A stretch of DNA of 64,000 bases, from positions 27,796,501 to 27,860,500 of the forward strand of contig CM038908.1 of the NCBI GenBank assembly GCA_021904315.1, read 5' to 3'. Each line of letters begins with the position of its first letter. Position 1 is the stretch's first letter. A program made the translations under genes and the position numbers. Origin of the DNA: Sphagnum magellanicum (Eukaryota; Streptophyta; Sphagnopsida; Sphagnales; Sphagnaceae). Below are positions 1 through 11,147 of this stretch, piece by piece. The notes under the pieces were generated by a model. It had not been told where the DNA came from. It did not search any database and was given only the letters and a program-made list of their open reading frames with translations.

Positions 1-3000
1 TTATCATGTTTTTACAAAGGCAAAAGGTGTCTTCAAACACATTTGAGTTTTTTTAAATGCCTAAAGGTTAGCTTTAGGCTTGCTTTAATTTATAAGTCGA
101 GATTAAAAAACTCTTGAGACCAATAATGGGAAATTTAAGCACTTGTTATCCTGTTGTATGGTCTTAAGTTATTAATAAAATATTATTTATTTGAGGGCCA
201 ATGAGTTCATGTGTAAAGTCATTTAGCCAAAAAGAAGTAGGGACCAAAGCTTCAGCAATGTTGGCCCAAGGATTGCAAATTAACCTTCCAAGTTGATAGG
301 TATCATTTTTATTCCTTAAGACCAAGTTAGGGCCATAAATTGGTAGATTAAAAAAATTGTTTTCTTTTTAAGACTTGACTCCTAATGTAAAGCCCTTGGG
401 GCTTATTTCAATAATTACACCAATAAAAATGCTTGATTTGAGTTCAACCTTGGCCTTGACTACTACCCTAAAGTGGGCCTTACTTTCAAAACAAGTGACC
501 AATTTTGATGGGTGATAAAATTTTAATAATATATAATTTTTTTATCTTGGTTCGTGTGAAGTAGGTTAACAAAATAAGTATTACCCAATTTTTTAAAAAT
601 CTTGGGTTATGTGGAATTAAGTTTGAATTGCTCCAATTCCAAATTGGATTGGGATGTAAATTTTTAAATCAAATTTTAAATTTAAAAAAATTAAAATTGC
701 ATCAAAAGTTTCATTGTTTTAATAGTTAGAACTAAAACCAAAGGTTCATTTGAATCCAAAAATTGAATAATATTTGTTGTATATCTCAAAAGAAGGCAAC
801 TCTAAAAAGTTTATCAACCAAGCACTGTAAATTAAATGGTAACCAAAAATAAATAAAGAATATTAAAAAGGGAAAAGGTTTTCATCACCAAAATTAAAGA
901 AAAAATAGCAAAAGTTGTCAAATTTTCATATTATGTAGTCAAAATATAAAAGGATCATTAAAAATTTGTATTTCATATCTGATTTTTATAGCCATATTTG
1001 GCTAAACCTCCTTATGGAAGATGACCATTCTTTTAACAAAATTCCTATTCATGATCATCATTTTTTTTTAAATTTAAAAACCAATGGACATTGGAGAGGT
1101 TGTTTAGAGTCCACAAGCAACAATAAATGGCTTATAGGTATAGGCTACTTAGCATGAAGTGTAGCCTTCAAGAATCATGAAAGTTAATTTTTGACAAGTA
1201 ATTATGCCCAATGTACAATGCTATTCAAAGGTCTAACAAAAAGAAATGATTATTTTTTATTGGCTAACTATAATGATTGGCCTAGGTGGTGACACTAAGT
1301 CTCTCTATTTACATTGTTTGGTTTTGAATGTTTACATGTGGGAATGGGGACCTAGTACTGGGGTTAACCTACCTAGTTAACACTCCATGCAAGATGTGAC
1401 AAACAATGGTAAGGCCATGAATAAGTTTAGAGGTGGTGGGTGAATACTAAAGATGCCTTGAAGACTTTACCCAACTAACATAGGTGCAAAGTGCAAACCT
1501 AAGTTTTGAATGGAGCAAAATGCAAACCTAAATTTTGGAAAGGTTGCCCACAAAGTTTCAAATGGGGACTCACACTAACATCATGGTTTTGCAACTCCCA
1601 ATTCATTTCATTATTGTTTTGCATATACCAATGATGTTCCTTTGAAAGCCATTACCCTAGAAGTCACTTGGAATCATCATTTTGAAACTTGCATTAACAT
1701 TATGGTGTCCTTTATGGATTAGGTTTCGATGAAAAGCTTCAAGGTCCCCAACCTAAGTCCTAGGTTCCAAGTTCCAACCCTAAAATAGAAATTATAAAAA
1801 AACTAGTGTGACATGTGCTATTGGCTCAAGTGTGAACTTGTTTCCCAACTAATTTCTCTTTCCAAAAACAATTCTTATGTTTTAGTTGAATTTCATTCAA
1901 TATTTAAAATCTTATTGAATTTTTAATGACCAAAAATACTTGAAATGTCCCTAAAGCCTTTTGTTTAAAAATTATGTAATTGCATCCATAGAATCTTGGT
2001 TAATAGACCAAGAGATTATAACAAAATCAAAGAATTGCCCAACATTGATATTAATAATCAACCCATTGTTATACGTTGCCCTGTAAAGGAAATGAAACAA
2101 ACACTAAAATGAAAAAAAATGTTTTGTAATGTCCCAAGGAATTTAGAATAATTATTATTCTCACATAGCACTTTGAAAAAAAAATTAGTGTATTTGAAAC
2201 TCATGCTTTAAAGTAGAAGGATCTTATAACTATAAGTAAGCATAATTTTGTTCAATCATAAAACACAATATGAAAATTATCATAAACCTAAACATGCGTA
2301 AATCATGAGATTTAGAAAAGGAAATGATTCTTATGCTTACTCCTTATGAGTGAGAAGAACCTTACACTTATCCCTTTCTCTCTTAAGAGATTGTAAGATC
2401 TTTCATAAAGTAGAGAGATTTGCATGAATATATGCTGTCCTCCAAATACATTACCAAATTTCTTTGCATGCTTTATGATCTACTAATGTTTAAGTTCATG
2501 AATGTTTTAGACTCATGAAAACATGTAAGGTAAATTGGCCCATTCCTGAACACTTTGGCAAATCTTTTTCAATTCTTCTTCATTTTGAGTGATTTAAATT
2601 GTTATAGAAGCACCTTCTCAAGCTTTACAAATCATCTTTGAAATGCAAAGCCAAAGGAGCAGCCAAAAAAGAGCTGTACAAAAAAAATGTTTTTTCGAAT
2701 TGTAAAACATGTTTTTTTTCATTTTGACCCTTCTTATTTCATTGGTGCATAACTTTCTCATTTTTATTTTTTCAAATTGAGCTATTTAAACTGCTGTAGA
2801 ATCGTCATCTTATGCTCTCCAAATCATCTTGTTAATTCTAAAAATAACAGAATAATATTTAAGGATTTTTTGAGGGGTTAAAAAATAGGCTATGAATTGA
2901 TCGATCGAAACAAAATCTATAAAAACAAGTCCCTTACTTATAGGGGATCAGAACTTTCTCATCTCTAATCCATATTTGTCAATTTTGGATGCAATAGATG

Positions 3001-4450
3001 CACAAAGAGGAGGACTCCATCTATTCTTTGGACACCATAAACAATGAGGGCCTCTTGCAAAAATGGTGAAAAACCCTACCTTAAGTGATTAATGACCAAC
3101 CTCTCTACCCTATTCATGTTTTATGATGGGTAACCTAACCCTTGCGTTTTGAGAGCATCTCCAGTCACAACCTTAACATAACATGTGTATTATGTTTTGC
3201 AATGAAGTCAGGCAATCAATAAGTGTGACACAAGTTTTGGGATTGTAAAAAGTGCTTTGGTTGTATGTGATTCAATAGGGCTTGTGAAAGGAAATGATTA
3301 TAGCAAAACTTTTCCGCCTTACCCTTGAGTCATCAAAATGATTGTTTTTGATTGGTCGATCATAATGATTCATAATGCTTGGCTTAGGTGGTGATGTTTA
3401 CGTAGTCTCTCACTTTACTTAGATTGTTCACTTTTTCATACTTATAGGGTGGCTTGTGTTGCTGAACACATTTACAATATTGAATGAATGGGCAAATGGT
3501 ACACTCTTTTTAGCTTAAGTTTTAAATTGAAGCTATTCTTGAATTTTCAATTGAAAAAATTACTCGAAACTCAATATTTCCCATGTTTCATGTCTAAAAT
3601 TTCTATGAAAAGAAAAGACCTAGGGTAAAATTGTTAATGTATTTATCATTGAACATTTTTAAAATATTTTTCTCATTCCTTAATCAAATTGAATAATTTT
3701 TGTGTCATTGGATGCACAAACTGAAGAGTTACAATTGTTCTTTGAGTGTCAGAACTAAAGGAACAACACAGGAAGAGGACAAGTGATAATTTGTTTCCAA
3801 AAAAAAAAAAATTTTAAATTTAAACCTCTGCCTAATACCTGCCCGATATTGAGTCCATCTTGAAAAAAAATTTAATTTGATGGTCTGACAACTAAGGTTT
3901 TAAAAAACTTCTTTCTATGTTAAAAGCAAAGATCAAAGATTATAAGCTCGAAATCTTAATCAGATTTTAATTCACACTTCATTGAACATTAAACCTCCTT
4001 ACACCAAACATCTTATATTTTTCGCATTCTTTTATCAAATTGATCAATTTTGTGGCCTTAAAAGCAAAGAGAGGTTTCTAAATACTTTTTGAGCTTCAGA
4101 AGCAAAGGAACAATGTGTGAGGATTTGACCTCCTTCAACTTTTTAAGTGTTCACTCATCACTTTATTTACCTTAATTTCATAGATTTTGAATTGAAAAAA
4201 AAAATTGCCAGATTTTTACATGAGGTTCAAGCCAGCAACCAAAATATTAAAAAGGTTACTTAATTGTCATTTATTTTCCATGGGTCCTCTCACCCACCAG
4301 GCAATTTTTTTTTTAATTTAAAAATTTTCTTTCAATGTGGTGGTTTTGAAATTTTGGTGAATCTTTCCAAAATCTTAGCAATTTATTTTCAATTTACATT
4401 TTTTTTAAATTAGAAATTCTCCAAAATTTTCCCCAAAAATTGTTTTTGGT
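1..4450. other. AT-rich intergenic DNA with decayed repeats, no gene seen
   Basis: No reading frame here looks like a known protein, and stop codons are dense in all frames. Several passages recur in diverged form. A block at about 1240-1325 resembles one at about 3340-3430 (shared phrases around ATAATGATTGGC and TAGGTGGTGA). Blocks near 2575-2640 and 2765-2830 share an AAATCATCTT ending. Blocks near 2950, 3660 and 3985 share a 'caaattgaataattttgtg'-like phrase. This pattern fits old dispersed or tandemly duplicated repeats. I could not identify an element class. Confidence 0.5.
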
Positions 4451-4959
4451 GTGTATTTTTTCAAATTTTGTGAAGTAGGTGGGTTGGCAATCATGGCTCA
4501 AGAGGACTTTAGCCAAATTTCACTGGAGGTCACATGGGACAAGCGGAAAACTTTAGGATTCCTCTATTATTGGCGACTTGTTGGAAGCTATCCTCTAAAT
4601 AAATATGGCGACCTTCATATTTTTTTTCCTCACCAGGTTGTAAAAATTCGCCCCAAAGAAGAGGGGGAAAAAAAAAAGCACTGGTCGCCACAATCCGAAG
4701 TTTCGCCAAAATAACACTCGTGGGTCCCACCATAAGGCATTTATATCCCTACAGATAAAAACAATATTGTGACTTAACGCAGTGGTCCCGACCGATGTTG
4801 TGCGGGTATCAGAACCAGTCAAATATATCATCCGGTTATCATCCCGGGTATAAACTCCAGTACCCGACGGGGGTTTTTAAAAACCCAAAAAACCGGCTCT
4901 GGTATTTTGAACCTTTGTTCCCAAAACTTTTGGAAATTTCTGAAAACATACTCCTCTTT

Positions 4960-5350
4960 ATAACCGTCGGTTCTTTCAGGAAAACTGTCGATTCTTTGAC
5001 GTTTCTGGCAAATACCCGTAGACCGGCGGTTCTCTTGTTCATGCTTTTCAAAATTCCGGATTCCGCGGTTCTCTTTTTGCGATTTTTCCAAACTCAGGAA
5101 CCGGAGGTTCTCATGTTCCCGTTTTCAAAAACCCGGAACCGACGGTTCTCTTGTTCCAATGTTCCTAAAACTCAGGAACCGATGGTTCTCGTGTTCAAAT
5201 CTTCCTACAAAAATAAGGAACCGAAGGATCCTTTGTTCCAATTTTCCCAAACTCAGGAACCGGAGGTTCTCATGTTCCCGTTTTCAAAAATCCGGAACCG
5301 ACGGTTCTCTTGTTCAAATGTTCCAAAAATACGGAACCGCCGGGGTTATT
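4960..5350. repeat. Tandem array (~39 bp unit, ~10 copies) with palindromic core
   Basis: About ten units spaced 37-42 bp apart each carry a version of GGAACCGNNGGTTCTC followed by TTGTTC and a CAAAA-rich spacer. The core is a palindrome: GAACCGACGGTTC is perfect (apart from its central base) at 5136-5148 and 5295-5307, while other copies have one or two mismatches. Two neighbouring units at 5094-5174 recur almost unchanged at 5253-5333, so there is also a higher-order duplication of about 159 bp. The array ends about 430 bp before the ATG of the XS/XH gene, in its promoter or 5' leader region. The open frame across it is a by-product of the repeat. Confidence 0.85.
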
Positions 5351-5398
5351 CAAAATCCTCATAACCGCACAAGATCGCTGGTAACGTTCCTCGAGAAG

Positions 5399-5518
5399 AT
5401 GCGTTTGTTTCTCTTCTCTTGTCTGAGGGGCATTTCGTGCTGTGCGAGTGTGCGCGCGCACGTCTTTGTGTGGTGGCACGGGAATTTCTTCTGTCGTTGT
5501 AGTCAGAAGAAGAAGTAG
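5399..5518 (+). other. Possible upstream ORF (39 codons) before the XS/XH gene
   Basis: An ATG at 5399 opens a 39-codon frame ending at TAG 5516-5518 in a GC-richer stretch that may be the 5' leader of the XS/XH gene. It would act as an upstream ORF only if transcription starts before 5399, which cannot be told from sequence. The peptide has no recognisable domain. Confidence 0.25.
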
Positions 5519-5776
5519 CTCCTTCGGAAGCTCGGAAGCTTTGGTGGAAGCTTTTTCGGGATACCTAATTGTAAGAGCTGAAGAAGAAGCTCTGAGTTCT
5601 GTTTTTGTGTTTCTTGGTTGGAGGTGGTGTTTTCTTGAACATTTTTTTCTGCAGCAGGTCGGGGTTTGTTTGTCTGTTTGTTTGTTAGGTTTTTTCCCCC
5701 TTTCTATTTGTAGGGTCGTTTCGTGTGCAGAGAGGAGTCTAAGGAGAATTGTCTTTGCATTTTGCCTACAGGGGAT

Positions 5777-8700
5777 ATGGATTCAGACAGTGATGGTGAG
5801 GATTTTGAGACGGAGGTAGAAGAGATAGAAACCAAGACCCTAGGCAAATTGAAAGAAGGGAAGCTGCCGGTACTGAATTCGGATGGGACATTTCGATGTC
5901 CCTTCTCGCCCAGCAAGAAGAAGCAGTCGTACAAATTCTCGGAAATTTTGCAGCATGCGGAGGGAGCAGGGAAAGGGAAACGGGGAATAGACGCGGCAGG
6001 CAAGCACCGGGCCTTGGCTAAGCATCTGAAGGAAGACCATAAGGAACGGGCACGGCCGCAAGCTGAGCGGACAATTTACTTGGATCAGCCGCTTCCTTGC
6101 AGAGTAGAGAAGCCTAAGCTCGTTGTTCCGCACATGGGAATCTTGCTCAATATCAAGAACACTGATATCCGTGTTTCCGATGGCTTTCGTCAAGGTCCAG
6201 GCCAGGGAGAAATTAGAGATAAGTTCAAGGTATGTTGTAGAGCAATTCTTCCTTCTCACAGAAGAAGTTTTGATGATGAAGCATTGCTACAGGGAAGTGC
6301 AGACATCATCTGCAACTCATGAGAAATGGTGATAGAAATGTGCACTAGACATCTGCATGCATGAGAAGTGGTGGTTCAACTGTTCACTAGACATGTGCAT
6401 GGATGAGAAATGGTGCTAAAAATGTGCACTAGACATCTGCATGCATGAGAAATGGTGTTAGAAATGTGCACCAGACATGTGCATGCATGAGACATGGTGC
6501 TAGAAATGTCACTGAAACCTAATCTGGTGCAATGAGCCTTGTCTTCTCTGCCTGGAGTATATAGGACCTTGAGATATGGCATGCTAGGAGCTGCTGTCCG
6601 TTTGAGGGAGGGGTTTGTTGGGAAGAAGCAACAAAACTTGCTCCTCTCACTTTCACAAACAAACAAATGACCAGAGGTCTGGAAAGGTTTTTTCTATTCC
6701 TGTGATGGTTGTGATGTAGGAGGCCATGTGTCTGATTCTATTCCAGTTGGTCTTGTGTGTAGGTTTTCAATCCACAGTTTGTGGACATTTTCTATGACCA
6801 GCGAGGTCATCTGGGGTGTGGAGTCATTACATTCCATACTTTTGAGGATGCAGAGGCATTTGAGCACAGTTTCAAACTTGCGCACTGTGGGCGAGAAGAT
6901 TACGTAAGAGACCTCCGGCTTAATAACCTCGGCACACGGCTCTATGGGTGGCATGCAACAGAGGAGGTTTGTACTTCACCTTGTCAACTTGTTCTGGTGT
7001 AGCGGTTGGGTATTCTCAAAATCCCATGAAGAAGTAGATAAGAGTGTCCTTGTGCTGTACAAAAATGAAGTCTACAGAGGTAATAGATGTTTTGGATGTA
7101 TGGATGTTTGCCCCCCTCTTCCCTTCTCACTATGTAAATCATTGATTGTCATGCTCCTGGAACAGTAGAAAATCGAATGAACCATTGTTGTTAATTTTGC
7201 TATGTGAGGCTTGCATGGAATCCTGAGTGGATTAACTTTAGACACTCATCCATGTTTCAGAATGCATAAAATTGCACAGGACCACAAGAATGAGGATCAG
7301 TTACTGCATTGGAAAATTCCTGAGTTCCTTGGCATCAAAGGGGATTTCAAGAATTTGAAGATAATGATCCATGAGGAGAAGAGACTCATGAAGCAGCAGG
7401 TGCATCAACTCAAGAGTGAGGTTGCCAAGCACAGGTCAGATGTATTGGACTCCAAATTTGAATTGGCTGGAGTGAAAAACAGACTGGAAGATATTGAGAA
7501 TAAGCGCCGGGAGGCAGAGCAAGAGAATGCAGCGCTTGTCGAACGCCATAAAGCAGGTGAGTGAGATGTCTTATGTTTTAACAAATGTGGCGAAAGCATT
7601 GACTCGATAGTTCCAAGACCATGCTCTTCAAGTTCTGTGGTTGTTTCACTCCTATTCTTCCTTTCCTTGTTTGGTTGTTTTTTGGGTTTCCCTTCTTTTG
7701 TGTTCCACTTTCATCTTTGTTTCCTTGGTAAGCCCCTTTGCTTTCTGTGTTGTGGAGATAGCCACCGTACTGGCTGAGTCTTTCTGTTAATACCTGTCTT
7801 GCAATGGAAATGCAATGGAAACTTATACGGTGGTTAAGGTATGAAACTGACCTCCACCCATTGCCAGTAGGATGTCAGTGGGAAAGTTATGGTAGCTGGG
7901 CACTACCATAGATGTTGCCTTTGAAGGGCACTGAACATTCATGGACTGTCACTATTGTTAAAGCCATAACCCCAATTTTTCTTGTTTTATCAATGTGTTG
8001 TCAGGTCTTGACATCTCTATATCCATTGTCAGGTCATCTCTCAATTTTTTTCAGGTTAACATAAATTGCAAGTATGGAGAATTTGTTGATACTTATGAAG
8101 ACCTCTTCCCACTCAATTCAGCAGATGTTCAGCATCGAAGTACTCACCAGCTGGGTTCTTCAAGTTCTGTCTTCTAAGTGCTGAAGACCGTCCTGCAGCT
8201 TCCCCTTTATCTGTGGTCCCTTGTTTTCTTTCCAAGATGCCCTAGGTTCTAGATGTTCCTGATCTGTGGTCTTGCCTTTAGTTGACTTTTAGTTGATATT
8301 TTGTTTAAATTTTCTTTCTACTTTTTTTTTCCTTTTTGTGTAGTTGTTTGTCCTGTCTTTGCTTTCTGTTCCTCCCTAGAGAAGGGAAGAGGTGTGAGCC
8401 CTCATTCTCTCTTTTGCCTCCTACTTTGATGTTAGGTTATTGAATTCTGGTTTTTAGCCAAGTCCTGTACTTTTGATGACGATTCTGGTGGCTAGAACAG
8501 TGCTCTTGTGAGCCTTATAAGCTCTTGCTTATTCTGTGTAAAAGTTGGAAATGTGCTTGATCTTTTTGACCAATTTTGCTTGTTGTTATGTTTTGTGTCT
8601 CCCATATCTTGCATGATACTCCTATAACTCCTAAGGTTCTGTTGTGTGTTGGGATGCTTAGCTTTTGCTGCTTTGAGAGTCATTCTATTGCTAAACCCAT

Positions 8701-11147
8701 GTATAAGTTTTGGGAGTAATCTCATACTGCTGCAAGGGGGTGGATAGTCTTCTTCCTCTAGCTTATTCTTCTGTTTTTTCAGTCTTGGTTCTCTTCTCTG
8801 GTCTAAAGCTTTTAAATTCCAATGGGGTAAAGGTCAAGGGCTAAGTCTTAGTTTGTCTTAGGACATTCAAATCCTTTGTTATGGGCAATTCTCTGCAATT
8901 GCTGCCACTGTAATCCACTGACAGGCTATGACACATATTTTGGCTTCATGCCTCTTGTGGATTTGAATATTGTGGATTCTGTGAAATTTGGAGTCAATAG
9001 TCAGTTTTTCAGGTTCTTTGCTAGTCTTTTTCCTTCAGGTCTTTTGGCTTTCTTTTTCTTGAGCTACATAGCCAGATGGTTTTCTTTGTATTTTCCTGTT
9101 ACTGCTGGTCTTGTGACTGAAACTCAGTACTTTGGTTAATGTTTTACATTACCCTGCACCCATTGCCAGGAACTAATGAAGTTGGTGGGGATGTAATGGT
9201 GGGTGGCCACTGCCTAAAGTCCCTGAACATGCGCATGACCTACACTGTTGTTCAAAACTGCTCATTAATTCTGTTATGTTGTCTAGCTTTCTCTTTCCTT
9301 CAGGGTGGGGTTTCCTGTTTTTCATGGTTGGTGATGATTACTGGTTTTACTGGTCAGATCTGAAATATTAATTTCCTTTTTAGAAGGTCATCTCTAAATT
9401 TTTGCTGGCTGTTCAAATTTGCAGAACTTGAAGAGCTGAGGGCGAAACAAGTTCTCTCAGGACAAGAGCATAGACGCCTTATGTGGGATTACAACCGACG
9501 TCAAGCTGAAAAAATGAAACTGCTGCAGGCTAAATGTGAGGATTATGAGAGAAATGAGCAGGCACAAAAGCAAGAAAGTGAGGCTGAAAGGCAGAGGCTT
9601 GAAGCAGAAAAGCAGGAGGTAAAATTGTGATGAACTTCAATTTCATTTGAGTTTGGCAAGTCACATTCTCCATTCAGTTCAGTAGGAAGTGAAGCAGAAG
9701 TGCACAACTCTTTTAAGGTTCAAACCAACTGTGATTCAACTGTCTAAACCAAAGCATTGACTTTACTGGCTTGACACAGATATAGACGTGTTGTAGTCAT
9801 AAGTGGCAATAGCCTGCTGGCTACTGTTGTTACTAAATATGAGTAATGCAATCTAATGGTAATTGTGAGTGACTCTGCTGCACCTGAAGGCACTGAGGCA
9901 GATGCAACAGCTCACAGAGCAAGCCAAAGCACAAGAAAAGCTACAACAGGACCAGTTGGAGCTGATCAAGAAGCATAAGGTGTGGTACCAATGCTCTTTA
10001 CTGTTTGTGGTCTATGGTGTTTCAAGATGTTTTCCCCTTTCAGCCAATATTGCACCATCCTCCACTAGCATAAATGCTTCACTTGAGCACTTCACCTATG
10101 TTTAGGGATATGCTGTAAGAAGCTAAGTGAGAATTAGGTGATCAGTTTGTTTGTGTTTTGGTGTTTTGCAGCAAGAGACAGAGGCGATGGAGATGAGAAT
10201 GCAAGCTGAAAGGACAATGTTAGCAAAGAAGCAAGAATCTGAATTGCAAAGCCAACGCGTTGTGGAGAAGCTAGAAGTTGAAAAAGGGGAGGTTGGCAAA
10301 AGTGATGAAGAGCAACAAAAGAAAATAAAGGAGCTTCAGGAAGAGCTAGCCAGCATTCAGGAGGATCTGGAATTGCAAAATGGCATGGTCAATGTTTTAA
10401 ACTCAAAGCATATGACAACGAATGATGAACTGCAAGACGCAAAGAAGGAAGCAGTTGTGGTAAGATAAATAGGATGGGACCTAAGTTGTATTGTGAATGT
10501 TCTTATGCATTTTGTTAGATTCAAATCTGATGGTGTGAATTGCTTGTTGTCTTTTGCCAGCTTTTGAAGAAATATACAGCTGATGACAAAGTGAAGAAGG
10601 TCTCAATCAAAAGAGCAGGTGAGCTCCGTGTAGAAGCATGGGCTGGTCCTTTTCAAAAGAAGTTCAAAAACAGCAAGGAGGGTTGGCAAACACATTTGGC
10701 AAAAGTGTCAAGTGAATGGGATTCCACCTTGCGCACAAATGAGTTCCATCCACTCAAGACTGTGCAAGTTGGGACGGACAAATGGAAGGTTAGTTTCTCT
10801 CACTGAAGTTCTTGAAATAGACGTTTCTTGAAATTTTTCTTGTTCAATAGTCCTTGGGCAAGAGTTGTTCTGAACTTTGTGATGGATTGCAGGAAATCAT
10901 TGATGACACAGATGAGAGGCTGGTGAAGCTCCGCAAGGAGTTTGGGGCAGCAGTTTGTGAGAGTGTCACAACTGCTCTGAAGGAAATCATGACCTACAAC
11001 CCAAGTGGGAGATACATTGTGGAGGTTCCTTGGAACTATGTGACCAATCAGGAAGCCACAATGAAGGACATTGTGGTGCAGCTGGGAGAGATAATCAGAC
11101 GAAAAGACACTATGAAGGGACCAGTAAAACGAAAGACACCAGCTTAG
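5777..11147 (+). CDS. XS / zf-XS / XH-domain protein (SGS3-FDM-IDN2-like)
   Basis: Plant-specific RNA-silencing family whose members bind double-stranded RNA and act in RNA-directed DNA methylation or secondary siRNA production. Coding exons: 5777-6229, 6763-6966, an unresolved join, ~7242 or 7261-7556, 9425-9618, 9890-9979, 10172-10459, 10561-10788, 10893-11147. Start is the first in-frame ATG. Domains in order: acidic N-terminus; zf-XS (residues ~39-85, CPFS...H60...H77); XS domain (from ~114, with GHLGCGVITF and LYGW); a long Gln/Glu/Lys-rich coiled coil; C-terminal XH domain with IKRAGEL, ALKEIMTYNPSGRY and a WN motif. The XH-plus-coiled-coil order is like FDM/IDN2 rather than SGS3. The second zinc Cys is Ser (residue 44). 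The usual segment after LYGW is not visible; a weak 37-nt exon (7043-7079) would bridge the phases if the next exon begins at 7242. The family call is firm; the exact protein is not. Confidence 0.88.
6300..6520. repeat. 42 bp minisatellite inside intron 1 of the XS/XH gene
   Basis: Five head-to-tail copies start with ATGAGA at 6319, 6361, 6403, 6445 and 6487, exactly 42 bp apart. The shared unit is roughly ATGAGAAATGGTGNTAGAAA followed by TGTGCACTAGACATNTGCATGC. A partial copy precedes the first and the fifth decays near 6515. The array lies wholly within the intron 6230-6762. Confidence 0.9.
7557..9424 (+). other. Long intron of the XS/XH gene with a diverged internal duplication
   Basis: This 1.87 kb interval separates two well-supported coiled-coil exons (donor GTGAGT after 7556, acceptor TTGCAG before 9425). 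Two parts resemble each other. The region 7845-8050 contains CACCCATTGCCAG, an 'actgaacat' passage and GGTCATCTCTCAATTTTT; the region 9155-9405 contains the same three landmarks in the same order. This suggests an old duplication of roughly 1.3 kb. A possible small exon after TTTTTTCAG at about 8055 has no family support. Confidence 0.5.

Noticed and set aside
1230-3435. Possible LTR pair of a retrotransposon
   Set aside because: The two similar blocks are short and diverged. No primer-binding site, polypurine tract, gag or pol fragment was found between them.
4960-5350. CRISPR-like array
   Set aside because: Spacers are not unique, the units drift in length, and the context is a plant nuclear gene.
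4795-5364. 189-codon open frame across the palindromic array
   Set aside because: The protein is only the translation of the ~39 bp repeat in shifting frames and has no other support.
8050-8177. Extra exon in the long XS/XH intron
   Set aside because: A good acceptor-like sequence and short open frame exist, but no family similarity is visible and the neighbouring exons join in phase without it.
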